DNA from: Anaerolineaceae bacterium
Lineage (GTDB): Bacteria > Chloroflexota > Anaerolineae > Anaerolineales > Villigracilaceae
Length of the DNA: 5,962 bases
Direction: 5' to 3'
Assembly (NCBI GenBank): GCA_022181005.1
Contig: BQMV01000376.1
Coordinates: 1-5,962, forward strand
A program made the translations under genes and the position numbers. Below, piece after piece: positions 4,409-5,962 of the stretch (within the stretch, counting starts at the first letter, position 1; every line of letters starts with the position of its first letter). The notes under the pieces were generated by a model that was given only the letters and a program-made list of their open reading frames with translations, had not been told where the DNA came from and made no database searches.

Positions 4409-5878
4409 TTAGATTATAGAGGCGACGTCAGGCTGCGAAGCCTCGTGGATGGATGAATTAGGAATCAACTCGTGTATCAACGCAATAATGGCGTTAACAT
4501 CGTTAGCGTGGCTAAGGGTTTCAAGACGCTCGATGGCTTGAGACAAATCCAAGCCGGACGGCGAAGCGTCTACGCCGAGGCGGAAGATATCAGGATGCAA
4601 AGTTTGCATCAGCGGCGTGCCTTCATCCCACAGTTCTTCCGTCAATTTCTCTCCGGCGCGAATGCCCGTGTACGAGATCTCAATATCGCGATAAGGCTCA
4701 AGCCCAGAGAGTCGAATTAAGTCTTCGGCAAGGTCGAGGATGCGGACAGGTTCGCCCATATTGAGGACGAACGTTTCGCCGCCCGCTTCCATCGAAGCCG
4801 CTTGCAACACAAGATAGACGGCTTCGGGAATGGTCATAAAAAAACGATACATATCAGGGTGCGTAATAGTGACAGGACCGCCGCTGGCAATTTGACTTTT
4901 AAAGATCGGAATGATGCTGCCGCGCGATCCGAGCACGTTGCCAAAGCGCACGACCGAGAACGCCTGCGCGGCAGACTGCGCCGCGTCAAGAACGATCATT
5001 TCAGCGAGGCGTTTCGTCGCGCCGTAGATGGACGACGGACGGACAGCTTTATCAGTGGAAATCAGGACGAATCGTTCGACGTTCTGACGGAGCGCAGCTT
5101 GGACGACGTTGCGCGTGCCGACAACGTTATTTGAAACAGCCTCGGCAATATTTGCTTCCATCAACGAGACGTGTTTGTGCGCAGCAGCATGAAAGACGAT
5201 CTGCGGTTGCCATCGTGCGAATACCTGCATAAGGCGCTCAATATTGCGAATATCCGCGATCACCGGCGAAAGAGAAAGAGTCGGGTAGTCCTGTTTTAGT
5301 TCAAGCAAGGTTTCAAAGACGCTATTTTCGCCATGACCCAGCAAGACGAGTTCGGAAGGTTCGCGGCGCGCGATCTGACGGCAGAGTTCGCGCCCGATGG
5401 ATCCGCCGGCGCCGGTGACCAGAACGCGTTTGCCGGCGAGCGCCGCGCCGACCGCTTCGTCGTTGACGCGCACAGGTTCGCGGCGCAGCAGATCGGTAAT
5501 ATCTACTTCGCGCAGGCGATTGACGCTGACCTTGCCGCCGATCAGTTCATAAATGCCCGGAATCGTGCGCGAAGCAACGCCCTTAATGCGGCATATATCG
5601 TTGATGGCGCGCACTAGTTTGCCGGGCGCGGAAGGAATAGCGATGATGACCTCGTTCACGCGATACAGATCAATCGCCGACGACAGATCGTTGATTGCGC
5701 CGACGACGGTCACGCCGTAAATTGAGTGTTTTTGTTTGGCGGAATCGTCATCAAGGAAGCCGGCGGGAACAAGGTTCAATTGCGGCGATTTCTGCAATTC
5801 GCGCGCAACCAACGCCCCCGCATCGCCCGCGCCGACGATAAGGACGCGCCTGCCTTTCCTGTTCGGGCGCGACGCCAT
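4409..5878 (-). CDS. Nucleoside-diphosphate-sugar epimerase/dehydratase, CapD/WbpM type (5' truncated)
   Basis: 489 residues remain of a protein that is usually about 600-640 long. The missing N-terminus would normally hold four membrane helices that anchor the enzyme to the inner face of the membrane. Two Rossmann-type domains are visible. The first begins RRVLIVGAGDAGALVARELQ. The second is an extended SDR domain with TGAGGSIG (5393-5416), AAAHKHVSLME, STDKAV and YGATK (5012-5026), followed by VRFGNVLGSRGS and GEKLTEEL. Family members convert UDP-GlcNAc-type sugars to 4-keto-6-deoxy or C5-epimerised products for capsule, O-antigen or glycoprotein sugars. WbpM/PglF enzymes commonly carry Met where this protein has Tyr in YGATK, so a more FlaA1/PseB-like active site in a long protein is possible. 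The methionine at 5878 abuts adapter sequence and is probably internal. Residues extending upstream of it in this frame are translated adapter. The gene leads directly (1 nt) into the FemAB pair, suggesting one envelope operon. Confidence 0.9.
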   Translation of the reverse strand: MASRPNRKGRRVLIVGAGDAGALVARELQKSPQLNLVPAGFLDDDSAKQKHSIYGVTVVGAINDLSSAIDLYRVNEVIIAIPSAPGKLVRAINDICRIKGVASRTIPGIYELIGGKVSVNRLREVDITDLLRREPVRVNDEAVGAALAGKRVLVTGAGGSIGRELCRQIARREPSELVLLGHGENSVFETLLELKQDYPTLSLSPVIADIRNIERLMQVFARWQPQIVFHAAAHKHVSLMEANIAEAVSNNVVGTRNVVQAALRQNVERFVLISTDKAVRPSSIYGATKRLAEMIVLDAAQSAAQAFSVVRFGNVLGSRGSIIPIFKSQIASGGPVTITHPDMYRFFMTIPEAVYLVLQAASMEAGGETFVLNMGEPVRILDLAEDLIRLSGLEPYRDIEISYTGIRAGEKLTEELWDEGTPLMQTLHPDIFRLGVDASPSGLDLSQAIERLETLSHANDVNAIIALIHELIPNSSIHEASQPDVASII

Positions 5879-5911
5879 AGATCGGAAGAGCGCCGTGTAG
5901 GGAAAGAGTGT
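5879..5911. other. Illumina adapter read-through (not biological)
   Basis: The sequence starts AGATCGGAAGAGCG and ends GGGAAAGAGTGT, matching the reverse complement of the Illumina universal adapter over 33 bases with one mismatch (C at 5893 instead of T). Translated on the - strand it gives the contaminant peptide STLFPYTALFRS fused to the sugar epimerase. Confidence 0.95.
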
Positions 5912-5962
5912 TGAGCGCGCTGGTCGCCCGTCCATGACAAAATCACTAACCATCGCTCGACT
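5912..5962. other. Degraded adapter tail and low-quality sequence
   Basis: Bases 5912 to about 5937 contain CTGGTCGCCCGTCCAT, a corrupted version of the P5 portion that normally follows the adapter (GGTGGTCGCCGTATCATT). The remainder (ACAAAATCACTAACC and onwards) resembles nothing I recognise and is probably end-of-read noise. I do not treat any of it as genomic. Confidence 0.8.

Noticed and set aside
5333..5617. + strand 94-codon open frame opposite the sugar epimerase
   Set aside because: It is antisense to the well-supported Rossmann/SDR region and shows an alanine/arginine-rich shadow composition without motifs.

Overview
The window looks like a contig from a bacterial shotgun or metagenome assembly. 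Illumina adapter sequence is still attached at both ends: bases 1-10 at the left, and 5879-5911 plus a degraded continuation at the right. Real biological sequence is therefore about 11-5878, and the two outermost genes are cut by the contig ends rather than by nature. There are no RNA genes, CRISPR arrays or transposases. Intergenic space is tiny and base composition is moderate. The style of the short repeats described below reminds me of Anaerolineae-type Chloroflexota, and heptad tandem repeats are also known from cyanobacteria. That is an inference from memory, not a demonstrated taxonomy.

Layout. On the + strand, 11-1015 is the C-terminal part of a helicase-nuclease like the Res subunit of type III restriction systems. 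It ends in a recognisable PD-(D/E)XK nuclease core. Nineteen bases later there is a short remnant of a GNAT acetyltransferase N-terminus (1035-1130). Everything from 5878 down to 1171 is on the - strand. In transcription order it holds a membrane-type nucleoside-diphosphate-sugar epimerase/dehydratase (4409-5878, 5' end missing) and two tandem FemA/FemB-like GNAT-fold proteins (3418-4407 and 2242-3414). A D-cysteine desulfhydrase-like PLP enzyme (1171-2169) comes last. The first three genes are nearly back to back (1 and 3 nt gaps) and look like an envelope or surface-polysaccharide operon. The PLP enzyme follows after 72 nt and has its own good ribosome binding site.

The most unusual property is a cluster of nine short repeat blocks between 1166 and 4207. 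They are either tandem arrays with a 7- or 8-base period (GATNACT, GTTTCAA, TTCYAYT, AACGTTNN) or compact inverted repeats (AACCTTGCGAAGGTT pair, AGGGAC/GTCCCT, ACCTG/CAGGT, GGAAAGATGAAAGA pair, and a 23-nt heptad-like intergenic pair). Six lie inside coding sequence without breaking the frame. One supplies a stop codon, one spans a stop/start junction, and one fills the only sizeable intergenic gap. None is seen in the flanking genes at 11-1015 and 4409-5878. The two FemAB paralogs carry different repeats in the same variable loops. This suggests that small repeat elements are being inserted into tolerated protein loops. It is the best candidate here for something not well described.
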